Origin: MWDV01 sp002070715
GTDB taxonomy: Bacteria; Verrucomicrobiota; Verrucomicrobiia; Limisphaerales; MWDV01
Direction of reading: 5' to 3'
DNA: 64,000 nt
Assembly (NCBI GenBank): GCA_035411585.1
Contig: DAONTI010000024.1
Coordinates: forward strand, 1 to 64,000
The notes beneath the pieces were generated by a model. The model ran no database searches. It saw only the letters and a list, made by a program, of their open reading frames with translations, and was not told the origin of the DNA. Below are positions 1 through 8,616 of the stretch, in pieces. Numbering within the stretch: the first letter of the stretch is position 1; each line of letters starts with the position of its first letter. A program made the translations under genes and the position numbers.

Positions 1-81
1 AACGTGCCGCACCTGGGCCTTACTCGCGTTTGCCCGGGCTGGCTAACGATTCGGGCACTCCTCCCTCACCACAGATTCGCA

Positions 82-110
82 TTGGCTCGCCCGGCGGGAT
101 TCGCTTTAAT
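82..110 (+). promoter_or_regulatory. possible sigma70 promoter upstream of etfB
   Basis: A TTGGCT box (82-87), a 17-bp spacer and TTTAAT (105-110) lie just before the etfB start at 120. The leader would be only a few bases, so this is a weak candidate. The operon may instead begin left of the window. Confidence 0.25.
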
Positions 111-119
111 CCCGGCCAC

Positions 120-929
120 ATGAGTATTGCCTATCAGATCGTGGTTTGCGGGAGCATCGTGCCGGACCCACTCCAGACGTTGACGCCCGTCACCGGGCCG
201 ACCGGACCGGGATTGAAGAACGAAATGATGCTGCCCGCGTGGTTGGACCCGTGGGCGGGCCACGCGCTTTACGAGGCGGCGCACCTCGCCAAAAACCAGC
301 CCGGCAGCAAGGTCTGGCTCGTCAGCCTCGGCCCGAAAGCCAAGCTGCAACAGGTGATGATGACAGTGGCTCAGAAAGTGCCGTTCGAGTTGATCGCCCT
401 GGACGGCGCCGCCGGCGGCTTTACCGATGCCGCCGAAACCGCCGCCGCACTGGCGGAAGCCATCGCCGCCCTGCCGGGACTTGACCGGTCAAAGTTGCTC
501 GTGTTCGGCGGTTGGGAGTCCGCGTCACGCGGGGCCGGCGCCACACTGCAAATTCTCGCCGAGCACTTGGGGATCACGGATGTGTTCATGGGGGTGGACG
601 AATTAAAGGTGGAAGCCGACGGCACGCTGGAAATCCTGGAACGGATTGAGGGCGGGCGTCACCAGGTTTCCCGGTGCAGCGGCGCCCCCGCTGTCCTCGG
701 ATGGGCCACCGGCAATCTGCCCGAGCCGAAAAACAATCCCCAGATCGGCATGACCAACATGCGCGGGGTGATGCCGGCGTTGCAAAAAGCCCGGTCCGTG
801 ACGGTCGGCGCGACCGGCGTCACCTTCGCCGAGGTCGTGCTGCCCCAACAACAGCGGCAAACGCGCATCGTGAAGGACGCCGCGCCGGACGACATCGCCC
901 GGGAAATCGTGGACTGGATCAAACAATAA
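120..929 (+). CDS. etfB: electron transfer flavoprotein, beta subunit
   Basis: Small subunit of a heterodimeric electron-transfer flavoprotein. It carries AMP in canonical ETFs and passes electrons between flavin dehydrogenases and a quinone oxidoreductase or a bifurcating partner. The frame is open further upstream, but the ATG at 120 gives 269 residues starting MSIAYQIVVCGSIVPDP, which matches the first beta strand of the family. Visible marks are NEMMLPAWLDPWAGHAL (the counterpart of the family's N-x-x-D-x-x-AVEEAL region), a TDAAETAAALAEAI stretch where ETF-beta has its DT-TA-ALA nucleotide motif, and a C-terminal MRGVMPALQKAR. etfA follows 61 bases downstream. The protein is divergent from textbook ETF, so the redox partner cannot be named. 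Confidence 0.8.
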   Translation: MSIAYQIVVCGSIVPDPLQTLTPVTGPTGPGLKNEMMLPAWLDPWAGHALYEAAHLAKNQPGSKVWLVSLGPKAKLQQVMMTVAQKVPFELIALDGAAGGFTDAAETAAALAEAIAALPGLDRSKLLVFGGWESASRGAGATLQILAEHLGITDVFMGVDELKVEADGTLEILERIEGGRHQVSRCSGAPAVLGWATGNLPEPKNNPQIGMTNMRGVMPALQKARSVTVGATGVTFAEVVLPQQQRQTRIVKDAAPDDIAREIVDWIKQ

Positions 930-990
930 AGCCGGCACGCTGGGGAACACGCAATCCGTTGTCCCCGGCGGCGGCAAGGCATCAACGAAC

Positions 991-2022
991 ATGGAAACCA
1001 TTCTTTTTCTCGCTCACACGGAAGCCGATGGCACCCTCGCCCCGGCGGCGTTGGAGGCGCTCGGCGCGGCAACATCCCTGAGCACGAGCCTCGCAAATGC
1101 CCGGTTTATCGTCGGGTTGCTTGGGGAAAACGTGACGCCCGCCGCCCAGCAAATTGCGTCCTGCGGCGCGGCCAAATTCCTCGGGGTCTCCGGAGCGGAT
1201 TTTGCTCCGGCCCGCTACGCATCCGATGCCACGGCGGCGGCCGCACTGTGCCAGGCGGCGGAAGCCACTTTGGTGGTGGCACCCGCGACCTCGCGTTTCA
1301 ATCGCTGCCTCCCGGGCGTGGCCCAGCGCGTGGGCGGTCGCGCGGATACCCACGTGACGCAGGTCCGCGCAACGGCAGACCAGGTTTCCGTATCCCGATG
1401 GTATTACCGCCAGCGCATGGAAGGCACCCACACGCGCACCCAGCGTCCGTGGTTCATCCTCGTGGACCCCGGCACTCATCCGGCGTGGACCGGCGCCGCC
1501 GCCACCGTCGCGGTCGAACCCGTGGCCGTCACGCTCGAAGATGCCGCAAAACGCACCACCGTCACCGGCTTCCGAACCCCCGCGGCGGACGCGCAAACCA
1601 TCCGCCCGGACGCCTCCCTCCTGTTGGTCGCCGGCGCGGGGTGGACGAAGAAACAAGCCGACGGGCAGACACACGTGCCCGAGGCGGAGCAACTGATCCT
1701 TGATTTTCTGCGGCTCACGCGCGCGTCGCTCGGCAGCACCAAATCGCTGGTGGACCTCGGCGGGGAGGGGCAGGCGGTGTTGTCGTTCCTGTCGCACCTG
1801 AACCAGATTGGCCAGACCGGCGCGACCCCGCGTCATCCGAAGGGCTTGAGCACCTGCTGTCACGGAGAGGAACCGCACACCGTCGGTTGGCGTTTCATCA
1901 ACGAACGCCGCGCCATCAGCCTGGATCCGAACTGCAGTTGGGCGCGCGGCAAAGCGGATGTGCTGTACGTGGCTGATGCCTTCGCCGTTATGAGGAAGGT
2001 CAACGAACTGCTGGCGGCGTAA
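991..2022 (+). CDS. etfA: electron transfer flavoprotein, alpha subunit (divergent)
   Basis: Large, FAD-binding subunit partnering the preceding EtfB. It has 343 residues, the usual length. The N-terminal half is a loose Rossmann-like ETF domain. The C-terminal half keeps landmarks of the FAD domain: SLGSTKSLVDLGG, an IGQTG motif and a final ADVLYVADAF segment. The usual GISGAIQH sequence is replaced by GLSTCCHGEEPH with paired cysteines, and the DP-x-AP segment reads LDPNCSWARG. FAD binding is therefore likely but geometry may differ. No dehydrogenase, ferredoxin or ETF-quinone oxidoreductase gene is in view; a partner may lie to the left of the window. Confidence 0.75.
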   Translation: METILFLAHTEADGTLAPAALEALGAATSLSTSLANARFIVGLLGENVTPAAQQIASCGAAKFLGVSGADFAPARYASDATAAAALCQAAEATLVVAPATSRFNRCLPGVAQRVGGRADTHVTQVRATADQVSVSRWYYRQRMEGTHTRTQRPWFILVDPGTHPAWTGAAATVAVEPVAVTLEDAAKRTTVTGFRTPAADAQTIRPDASLLLVAGAGWTKKQADGQTHVPEAEQLILDFLRLTRASLGSTKSLVDLGGEGQAVLSFLSHLNQIGQTGATPRHPKGLSTCCHGEEPHTVGWRFINERRAISLDPNCSWARGKADVLYVADAFAVMRKVNELLAA

Positions 2023-2081
2023 GCCCGGCGCCCGCTCCTCCGCCGTCAGGTCCGGCGGCAAAGTTCTCCGGCGCAATCGGC

Positions 2082-2109
2082 TTGCATTTCTGTACAAGGC
2101 CGCTATCGT
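2082..2109 (+). promoter_or_regulatory. probable sigma70 promoter of glgC
   Basis: TTGCAT (2082-2087), a 16-bp spacer and TATCGT (2104-2109), about 20 bp before the glgC ATG. The same TATCGT -10 recurs at the vapB promoter at 10505. Confidence 0.4.
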
Positions 2110-2129
2110 GCGGCCAACCGCAATCGCCA

Positions 2130-3446
2130 ATGCTTATGTCACGCACCGTTCGCCAATCCTTGAACAACAGCAACGTGCTCTCCGTCGTCATGGGCGGCGG
2201 GCAGGGCTCGCGGCTGTTTCCCCTCACCAAATACCGCGCCAAGCCGGCCGTGCCGCTCGCGGGCAAGTACCGCTTGGTGGACATTCCCATCTCCAACTGC
2301 ATCAATTCGGGGCTGCGCCGGCTGTACATCCTGACCCAGTTCAACTCGGTCTCCCTGCACCGCCACATTTCCCAGACGTACAAGTTTGACCAGTTTTCCT
2401 CCGGGTTTGTGGAAGTGTTGGCCGCCCAGCAGACCTTTACGGACGATTCATGGTACCAAGGCACCGCCGATGCCGTGCGCAAAAATCTCGCGTACTTCAT
2501 GAACCACGATTGGGATTACCTGCTCATCCTCAGCGGCGACCAATTGTACCGGATGAATTTCCAGCAGATCATCACGCAACACGCCGAAACCGGCGCGGAA
2601 GTGACGATTGCCACCATCCCGGTCCCGCGCGCGCAGGCCCAGGGACTGGGCATCATGCAGGTTGCGGCGGACCGCCAGATTGTGCGGTTCGTGGAGAAAC
2701 CGAAGGAGCCGGCGGTGTTGGATTCGTTGCAATTGCAGCCCGAGTGGTACAAACGCCTCGGCATCCACCACGAGTCCGAGGAACTCCTGCTGGCTTCCAT
2801 GGGGATTTACGTTTTCAACCGGGACGTGATCATCCGGTTGTTGGAAAACGCGCTGGTGGATTTCGGCAAACACATCATTCCGAACGCCATTGACACGCAC
2901 CGCGTTTATTCCTTCGTCTATCAGGGATACTGGGAGGACATCGGGACCATCCGCTCATTCTTCGAGGCGAACCTGGACATCGCCTCGGAACTGCCGCGGT
3001 TCAATTTCTTCGACATGACCGCGCCCATCTTCAGCCGGCCCCGTTTCCTGCCGGGCTCGAAGATCAACGGCGCCCATGTGGATCACGCGATTGTCACGGA
3101 CGGCTGCATCATCAACCACTCGCGGATTTCCAACAGCATCGTGGGTTTGCGCAGCGTGGTGGGCGAAGGCTGTGAATTGCGGCGCGTGGTGTCGCTGGGC
3201 TGCGATTACTTTGAATCCGCAGAATCCATCCGGGAGAACGAACAGTTGGGCCGGCCCCGCGTTGGCATTGGCCGCAACACGCGCATCGAAAACACCATCA
3301 TTGATAAGGATGCACGGATTGGCGACAACTGCGTCATCTCCCCCGCCGGCAAGCCGGAGAGCGTGAATCACGACCTCTATTTCATCCGCGACGGCATCGT
3401 CATCATCCCCAAGAACGGCATCATCCCGCACGGCACCGTGATTTGA
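2130..3446 (+). CDS. glgC: glucose-1-phosphate adenylyltransferase
   Basis: ADP-glucose pyrophosphorylase: it makes ADP-glucose from glucose-1-phosphate and ATP, the committed step of glycogen synthesis. The ATG at 2130 (another at 2136) gives 438 residues; the frame is open upstream but without family sequence. Seen: the nucleotide-binding GGGQGSRLFPLT near residues 22-32, VDIPISNCINSG near 52-63, LSGDQLYRM with the catalytic Asp at about 137, FVEKP at 187-191 for sugar-phosphate binding, and a C-terminal hexapeptide-type beta-helix with ARIGDNCVI-like repeats. The sequence around GKYRLVDIPISNCINSG resembles the plant/cyanobacterial branch. It is a single gene with its own promoter and terminator; no other glg gene is near. 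Confidence 0.95.
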   Translation: MLMSRTVRQSLNNSNVLSVVMGGGQGSRLFPLTKYRAKPAVPLAGKYRLVDIPISNCINSGLRRLYILTQFNSVSLHRHISQTYKFDQFSSGFVEVLAAQQTFTDDSWYQGTADAVRKNLAYFMNHDWDYLLILSGDQLYRMNFQQIITQHAETGAEVTIATIPVPRAQAQGLGIMQVAADRQIVRFVEKPKEPAVLDSLQLQPEWYKRLGIHHESEELLLASMGIYVFNRDVIIRLLENALVDFGKHIIPNAIDTHRVYSFVYQGYWEDIGTIRSFFEANLDIASELPRFNFFDMTAPIFSRPRFLPGSKINGAHVDHAIVTDGCIINHSRISNSIVGLRSVVGEGCELRRVVSLGCDYFESAESIRENEQLGRPRVGIGRNTRIENTIIDKDARIGDNCVISPAGKPESVNHDLYFIRDGIVIIPKNGIIPHGTVI

Positions 3447-3467
3447 ACGCGGGGCCGCGGGCGCCCC

Positions 3468-3502
3468 GTCGGGGGCATGCGCGGGACCACCCCGACTTTT
3501 TT
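3468..3502 (+). terminator. rho-independent terminator of glgC
   Basis: GTCGGGG (3468-3474) pairs perfectly with CCCCGAC (3490-3496) across a 15-nt loop and is followed directly by six T (3497-3502). It sits 22 bases after the glgC stop and separates glgC from the kds-lpt operon. Confidence 0.8.
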
Positions 3503-3549
3503 CGCCCCGCCAGCCCGTAGTTTACAGTGGGAACAGGGCTTGGTACAAC

Positions 3550-4374
3550 GTGCCCGTGCCTGATTCCACTGCCATCTGGAAATCGTTGACTGCGCCCCGC
3601 CGGCTGTTTCTGATCGCCGGGCCGTGTGTGATTGAGAACGAATCGCTCTGTCTCAAGGTCGCCACCACGCTGCGGCGCGTGTGCGCCCGGCTCGGAATCA
3701 CGTACATTTTCAAGGCCAGTTTTGACAAGGCCAACCGGACCAGTGGCCAATCCTTCCGCGGCCCGGGCTTGGACGCCGGATTGGCGGTGCTCGCCCGGGT
3801 GCGGGAACAGGTGGGCGTGCCGGTGCTCACGGATGTGCATAACGAAACCCAGGCGGCAATCGCCGGGGAGATGGTGGATTTGTTGCAAATCCCGGCGTTC
3901 TTGTGCCGGCAAACGGATTTGATCGCCGCCGCCGTGGCCACCGGATGCATCGTCAACTTGAAGAAGGGACAATTTCTCTCCCCGGCTGAGATGGGGCAGG
4001 TGGTGGAGAAAGCCCGATCCGCCGGGGGACGCCGGTTATTGATCACGGAACGCGGAACCACTTTTGGCTACCACAACCTAGTGACAGACATGCGCGCCAT
4101 CCCGCAGTTGCGGCGCTTCGGGTGTCCGGTGGTTTTTGACGCCACCCATTCCGTCCAATTGCCCGGCGCCGGCGGGACGGCCTCCAGCGGCCAGCGCGAG
4201 TTTGCGCCGGTGTTGGCAGGCGCGGCCCTGGCGGCCGGCGCCAACGGACTGTTCATTGAAACCCATCCCCAACCCGACCACGCGCTCAGCGACGGGCCCA
4301 ACATGATTCCCCTGGGTGAAATGTCGGCGGTGTTGGCCCGTTTGCTCAAGGTATTCCGAGCGGTCCACGGATGA
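3550..4374 (+). CDS. kdsA: 3-deoxy-8-phosphooctulonate (Kdo-8-P) synthase
   Basis: Condenses phosphoenolpyruvate with arabinose-5-phosphate to give Kdo-8-phosphate for the LPS inner core. It has 274 residues with a GTG start. Seen: LIAGPCVIE with Cys26, FKASFDKANRTSG at about 54-66 (substrate lysines), VPVLTDVH, NLKKGQFLSP, ITERGTTFGYHNLV, FDATHSVQLPG and FIETHPQPDHALSDG. The Cys in GPC places it in the metal-dependent class of Kdo8P synthases, as in Aquifex, unlike the metal-free E. coli enzyme, which has Asn there (family knowledge). It heads a compact operon: its TGA overlaps the kdsC ATG as ATGA. Confidence 0.95.
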   Translation: MPVPDSTAIWKSLTAPRRLFLIAGPCVIENESLCLKVATTLRRVCARLGITYIFKASFDKANRTSGQSFRGPGLDAGLAVLARVREQVGVPVLTDVHNETQAAIAGEMVDLLQIPAFLCRQTDLIAAAVATGCIVNLKKGQFLSPAEMGQVVEKARSAGGRRLLITERGTTFGYHNLVTDMRAIPQLRRFGCPVVFDATHSVQLPGAGGTASSGQREFAPVLAGAALAAGANGLFIETHPQPDHALSDGPNMIPLGEMSAVLARLLKVFRAVHG

Positions 4375-4928
4375 GCCGTCCATCTGTCATGAGAACCTCA
4401 ATGCCCCAGACCTTGCGCGCGCGGTTGCGTCGGGTGCGGTTGCTGTTGTGCGATGTGGACGGCGTCTTGACCGATGGCACGGTGATCGTGCGGGGCCGCG
4501 GCGACGAGGCCAAACGGTTCAATCTCCGCGACGGGCAGGGGCTGGTTTTGTTGCGCCGCTGCGGCATTCGCGTGGGTTGGATTTCGAGCCGGCCCTCGGC
4601 GGCCACCGCCCGTCGGGCGCGCGAATTGAAGGTGGATTTTCTGGTGCAACGCAAAGGGCCCAAGGTGGCGGCCGTGGAGGAAATCCTGGCGCACACCGGC
4701 TGTTCCTGGACGGAGGTCTGTTATGTCGGCGATGATTGGGTGGACCTCGGCCCGTTACGACGGGCCGGCGTGGGCGTTGCCGTGGCAGATGCGGCGCCGG
4801 AAGTGCGCGCGACCGCCCGGGTCGTCACCCAAGCCGCCGGAGGACAGGGTGCGGTGCGCGAAATCGCGGACTGGATTTTAGAAGCACAGGGAAAAAAAGC
4901 GGCGTTGGTGGCGGAATTCGCGGCATGA
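4371..4928 (+). CDS. kdsC: Kdo-8-phosphate phosphatase (HAD family)
   Basis: Removes phosphate from Kdo-8-P, the step after KdsA. It is a 185-residue, cap-less HAD phosphatase. Motif I is CDVDGVLTDG with Asp28 as nucleophile and Asp30 as acid/base; the Lys of motif III is in QRKGPK; motif IV is GDDWVD at 120-125. The start ATG at 4371 overlaps the kdsA stop (ATGA) and its own stop overlaps the next ATG at 4925 in the same way, pointing to translational coupling. Motif II reads ISSRPS where many KdsC have TGR-x-S, a mild variation. Confidence 0.93.
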   Translation: MSRPSVMRTSMPQTLRARLRRVRLLLCDVDGVLTDGTVIVRGRGDEAKRFNLRDGQGLVLLRRCGIRVGWISSRPSAATARRARELKVDFLVQRKGPKVAAVEEILAHTGCSWTEVCYVGDDWVDLGPLRRAGVGVAVADAAPEVRATARVVTQAAGGQGAVREIADWILEAQGKKAALVAEFAA

Positions 4929-6790
4929 ACATTCGCTTTCATCGTGGACCAAGGCGCGGGCTTCAGTTCTGGGCCGCGGTGTGGATGGCCCTCGCGCTGG
5001 GAACCGGACTGGCGGCGGCCCAGCCAATGTCGTTGGGTGTCATGCGGGATTTCAGCGTGCCGGATTTCCATGATCCCCCCCACGAAACCCAGCTTCGTTG
5101 GCTGTTCAAAGGCGCGGAAGCGCGGCCGCAAACCGGCGGTTTGATCTGGGTGCGCGAAATCACGCTCCAACAATTCCAAACCAACGGCCAGCGCGAACTG
5201 CTCATTGAATCGCCGGAATGCATCTTCAATTCCGGGACTCGCGAGGCCAGTTCATCCCAAGCGTTGCGGATGCAACTGCAGGACGGGCGGCTCACGTTGG
5301 CCGGGGAAGGTTTTTACTGGCAGGCAACGAATTCTCTGCTGGTGATTTCCAACCAGGTGCAAACCACGGTGCGCGGAGGCTGGCTCGCCGCAGCGGCGGA
5401 GGGCGTCCCGGAGGTTTCCCCACTGGCGGGCGACGCCCGCGTGGAGGCGGAGGAATTCATCTACAACCACAGCGCCCTGCTCGCGACGTACCACCGCAAC
5501 GTGCGGGCGACGAGCACGAATTTCCATCTCACCAGCGAACAGTTGACCTTCAACGTGCCGGCGGAGGCGGGCGGCACGGTGGAAGCCCTGGTTGCCGAAC
5601 AAAACGTGGCGCTGGAACTCGGGGCGTGGCAGGCCCGCGGCGCCCGGGCCGTCTATACGCCCAGCAACGGCTGGCTGCATTTGATCGGCGCGGTCACCTG
5701 GCGGGCGGAAACGCGCGAAGGGAGCGGAGATACGGTGTTGCTGGACGGCGCGGCGCAGCGATTGGACGTCCAAGGCAACGCCCGCTTGCGCTTGCCCGTA
5801 ACGGGCGCGGGTTTGGTGCCGCAACAAGCGCCGGCGGCAGCAAGCGGCGACGAGACAAACCGGTTCGTGACCATTATGGCGATGCGTTATGAACTCCAAA
5901 CGAACCACGCCCGTTTCGAGGGCGGAGTGAACGTGACCGAGCGCGCCGGGGAACAGGTCCGGGGCCGGCTGACGTGCGGCACGTTGCAGATTGCCTTGGG
6001 CGGCACCAATCAAGTTCAGGATTTGGTGGCGGAACGGGAGGTGGTGATCGAGCAGGAGACGCGCCGGTTTACGGGCCAGCGGATGGACTATAACGCCGCC
6101 ACGGGCGAGGCCCGGTTGACCGGGCAGCCCACTTGGCAGGACGGCGAGCGTCACGGCGCCGGCGAGGTATTGCTGGCCCATCTGGCGGACAACCGATTTA
6201 TCGTCCGGGGCGGGGCCCGGCTGACCTTGCCGGGCGCGGATGACAACCAGTTGCTCGGCGCCTTGGTGCCGCGACCGGAGTCAACGCGCGTGAACCCCAC
6301 CCCGACCTCGTCTGCCCCGGCAAAATCGGTGCAAATCACCAGCGAAACCTACGAACTCTCGCCGAAAGGCGCGGTGTTCCAGGGCGATGTGCGGGTGGAC
6401 GACGCGCAGATGCAGTTGACCTGCGAGCGGTTGACCGTGACAATCGCGCCCGACGGCACGAATGTGGCCAACATCGTTGCCGACGGAAATGTCGTCATGA
6501 ATCTGACCGAAGCCAGCGGCGCCGCGAGCACCGCCACCTGCGCCCGGGCGGTGTACACCGCCGCAACGGAACAGCTTGAATTCAGCGGGCAACCCGTGGT
6601 GGACCGGGCGGACGGCAGCCGGTTTGCCGCGGAAAAAATCGTGATGGACCGCACAACCGGCAAACTCAGCGCGCTGGGTCAATTGCATTTCCAAGGTCGC
6701 TGGTCGCCGCCCGGCAACGAATCCCAAGCGCCCCGGCTGCCGTGGGAAAAACCGAGCGCGCCGCGTCCCCCTTCCCCGGTCACCCCGTGA
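4925..6790 (+). CDS. multi-OstA LPS transport protein (LptC/LptA-like fusion)
   Basis: Probable periplasmic bridge protein of the LPS exporter, 621 residues, in the slot where Proteobacteria have separate lptC and lptA genes between kdsC and lptB. The ATG at 4925 overlaps the kdsC stop (ATGA). A basic N-terminus and hydrophobic stretch ending LGTGLAAAQ (about residues 12-34) is a signal peptide or anchor. Residues about 45-160 resemble an LptC-type strand-rich domain. Three OstA-like units follow, around 165-260, 315-405 and 465-560, each with the beat of sheet strands ending in phrases such as ARAVYTPSNGWLHLIG, QRMDYNAATGEARLTG and ARAVYTAATEQLEFSG. The C-terminus is proline-rich. The domain assignment rests on pattern and position; whether residues 45-160 are a true LptC domain is inference. 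Confidence 0.75.
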   Translation: MNIRFHRGPRRGLQFWAAVWMALALGTGLAAAQPMSLGVMRDFSVPDFHDPPHETQLRWLFKGAEARPQTGGLIWVREITLQQFQTNGQRELLIESPECIFNSGTREASSSQALRMQLQDGRLTLAGEGFYWQATNSLLVISNQVQTTVRGGWLAAAAEGVPEVSPLAGDARVEAEEFIYNHSALLATYHRNVRATSTNFHLTSEQLTFNVPAEAGGTVEALVAEQNVALELGAWQARGARAVYTPSNGWLHLIGAVTWRAETREGSGDTVLLDGAAQRLDVQGNARLRLPVTGAGLVPQQAPAAASGDETNRFVTIMAMRYELQTNHARFEGGVNVTERAGEQVRGRLTCGTLQIALGGTNQVQDLVAEREVVIEQETRRFTGQRMDYNAATGEARLTGQPTWQDGERHGAGEVLLAHLADNRFIVRGGARLTLPGADDNQLLGALVPRPESTRVNPTPTSSAPAKSVQITSETYELSPKGAVFQGDVRVDDAQMQLTCERLTVTIAPDGTNVANIVADGNVVMNLTEASGAASTATCARAVYTAATEQLEFSGQPVVDRADGSRFAAEKIVMDRTTGKLSALGQLHFQGRWSPPGNESQAPRLPWEKPSAPRPPSPVTP

Positions 6791-7566
6791 AGAAGCCCCC
6801 CGTGCAACTCTCCCCGGCCCCGGCGGCGTCCGAAGCCGCGGCAACGCCGTTGCTGGTCACCGAACGTCTGGTGAAAGAATATCGCCAGCGCCGGGTGGTG
6901 AACGGGGTATCCCTCACGGTGGCGGCGGGAGAAATTGTGGGGTTGCTGGGCCCGAACGGCGCCGGCAAGACCACCACCTTCAACATGGTCGTCGGGCTGG
7001 TGCGGCCGGACGAAGGCCAGGTGCGGTTTCAAGGCCGGGATTTGACACGGCTGGCCATGCACCAACGCGCCCGGCGGGGGATGGGCTATCTCACCCAGGA
7101 ACCGTCGGTGTTCCGCAAGCTCACCGTCGAACAAAACATCCGTGCCATCCTGGAAACCTGCGCTGTGGGGCGGGCGGAACGGCGCGTGCGCCTCAAATAT
7201 CTGCTGGATGAGCTGGACCTGACACCCCTGGCCCGGAGCAAGGCCTATCAATTGAGCGGCGGCGAAAAACGGCGGCTGGAGATCACCCGCGCGCTGGTGA
7301 CGAGTCCCAAGTTGTTGCTGCTGGATGAGCCCTTCAGCGGCATTGATCCCATTGCGGTTTACGAAGTGCAAAAAATCATCCGGCGGCTGAAGGAACGGGG
7401 GCTGGGCATTCTTGTGACCGACCATAATGTGCGGGAGACACTCAAGCTGGTGGACCGCGCTTATTTGATCCATAAAGGCGAAGTGGTTTACGAAGGCGAC
7501 GCCGCCCGCATGGTGGAAGACCCCAAGGCGCGGGAAATCTATCTGGGGCCCGATTTTAACATGTAG
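6787..7566 (+). CDS. lptB: LPS export ABC transporter ATP-binding protein
   Basis: ATPase that drives LPS extraction from the inner membrane with LptF/LptG (not in the window). It has 259 residues from a GTG at 6787 that overlaps the preceding TGA (GTGA); the frame is open to an ATG at 6742, but that adds only residues reading through the upstream gene. Walker A is GPNGAGKTT at about 55-63, the Q-loop region is YLTQEPSVFRKLT, the ABC signature LSGGEKRR is near 156, Walker B LLLLDEPFSGIDP is near 174-186, and the H-loop is in TDHNVRET. The segment LTQEPSVFRKLTVEQNI is typical of LptB rather than of other ABC ATPases. Confidence 0.95.
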   Translation: MKKPPVQLSPAPAASEAAATPLLVTERLVKEYRQRRVVNGVSLTVAAGEIVGLLGPNGAGKTTTFNMVVGLVRPDEGQVRFQGRDLTRLAMHQRARRGMGYLTQEPSVFRKLTVEQNIRAILETCAVGRAERRVRLKYLLDELDLTPLARSKAYQLSGGEKRRLEITRALVTSPKLLLLDEPFSGIDPIAVYEVQKIIRRLKERGLGILVTDHNVRETLKLVDRAYLIHKGEVVYEGDAARMVEDPKAREIYLGPDFNM

Positions 7567-7613
7567 CGGCCGACCGCGGGCCGCGGTTGAAGCCTGCACG
7601 GTTTAATTCACGC

Positions 7614-8567
7614 ATGACCATGAAACACGATGCAGTCACCGTCGAACGATTTTACACCGACCAATCGGGCGCGTTGGGGCTGAAGTTGATCGCCGGTGCG
7701 GGCGGCTTGAAACGCGTGATTCACGAGCCCACGATCAACCGGCCCGGGCTGGTGTTGACCGGGTTCACCCGTTACTTCGCCCACAAACGCATCCAGGTCA
7801 TCGGCAACGCGGAGGCGTTCTATCTCAAATCTCTGCCCGAACCCCAGCGGTTGCTCCGCTACCGCGAATTTCTGCGGCACCGCTTGCCCTGCATTGTCTT
7901 CAGCCGCGGCTTGCGGCCCGACAAGATTTTTTTGCCCATCGCCGAGGCGGCCAATGTGCCCATTTTTCAATGCCCGCTGATCACCATGAAATTCATCAAC
8001 CTGGCCACGCTGGCCCTGGAGATGATGTTCGCCCCGCGCGGCACGGAGATGGGCAGCATGGTGGACATTCTCGGTGTGGGCGTGCTCATCCGCGGCGAGA
8101 GCGGCATCGGCAAGAGCGAAAGCGTGCTCGCGCTGCTGGAGCGCGGCTACAGTCTGGTCTCCGACGATGTCACCCGCGTCACCCTGGTGGATGGCCGGCA
8201 CATCATCGGCACCAGTCCCGAGTTGACCCGCGAACACATGGAGGTGCGCGGCCTCGGCATCATTCATGTGGCGGCCATGTTTGGCATCCGGAGTGTGCGT
8301 CTCGACAAACGCCTGGACTTGGTGGTGACCCTCAAACCGTGGGAAGCCGTGCCGGACGTGGACCGCGTCGGCATGGAACAGAAGACCGTGGAGATTCTGG
8401 GGGTGGACATTCCGCACTTCATCATTCCGGTGCGGCCGGGACGCGACCTGGCCCGGTTGATCGAAGTGGCGGCGCTTCACACCAAGCTGAAAGCCTCCGG
8501 CCGCAATCCGGCCAAGGAAATGAACGACCGCCTACTGGCGCAAATGGTCGGCACCCCCCGCTTATAG
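7614..8567 (+). CDS. hprK: HPr kinase/phosphorylase
   Basis: Bifunctional enzyme that phosphorylates and dephosphorylates the regulatory serine of HPr. It has 317 residues from the ATG at 7614 (alternative 7620; the frame opens at a TTG at 7587). Walker A GESGIGKSE lies at about 161-169, the family signature MEVRGLGIIHV follows, and the C-terminal FIIPVRPGRDLARLIEVAA segment is diagnostic. It lies 47 bases after lptB and 49 bases before ptsH, so the operon joins LPS transport with a PTS-type regulator. Many Gram-negatives keep hprK/ptsN/ptsH genes near lptB, so the link is conserved in spirit. Confidence 0.95.
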   Translation: MTMKHDAVTVERFYTDQSGALGLKLIAGAGGLKRVIHEPTINRPGLVLTGFTRYFAHKRIQVIGNAEAFYLKSLPEPQRLLRYREFLRHRLPCIVFSRGLRPDKIFLPIAEAANVPIFQCPLITMKFINLATLALEMMFAPRGTEMGSMVDILGVGVLIRGESGIGKSESVLALLERGYSLVSDDVTRVTLVDGRHIIGTSPELTREHMEVRGLGIIHVAAMFGIRSVRLDKRLDLVVTLKPWEAVPDVDRVGMEQKTVEILGVDIPHFIIPVRPGRDLARLIEVAALHTKLKASGRNPAKEMNDRLLAQMVGTPRL

Positions 8568-8616
8568 TTTGTATTGGCCAAATTGCTGCGACTGGTTTAC
8601 TTCTTTGGACAAATAC

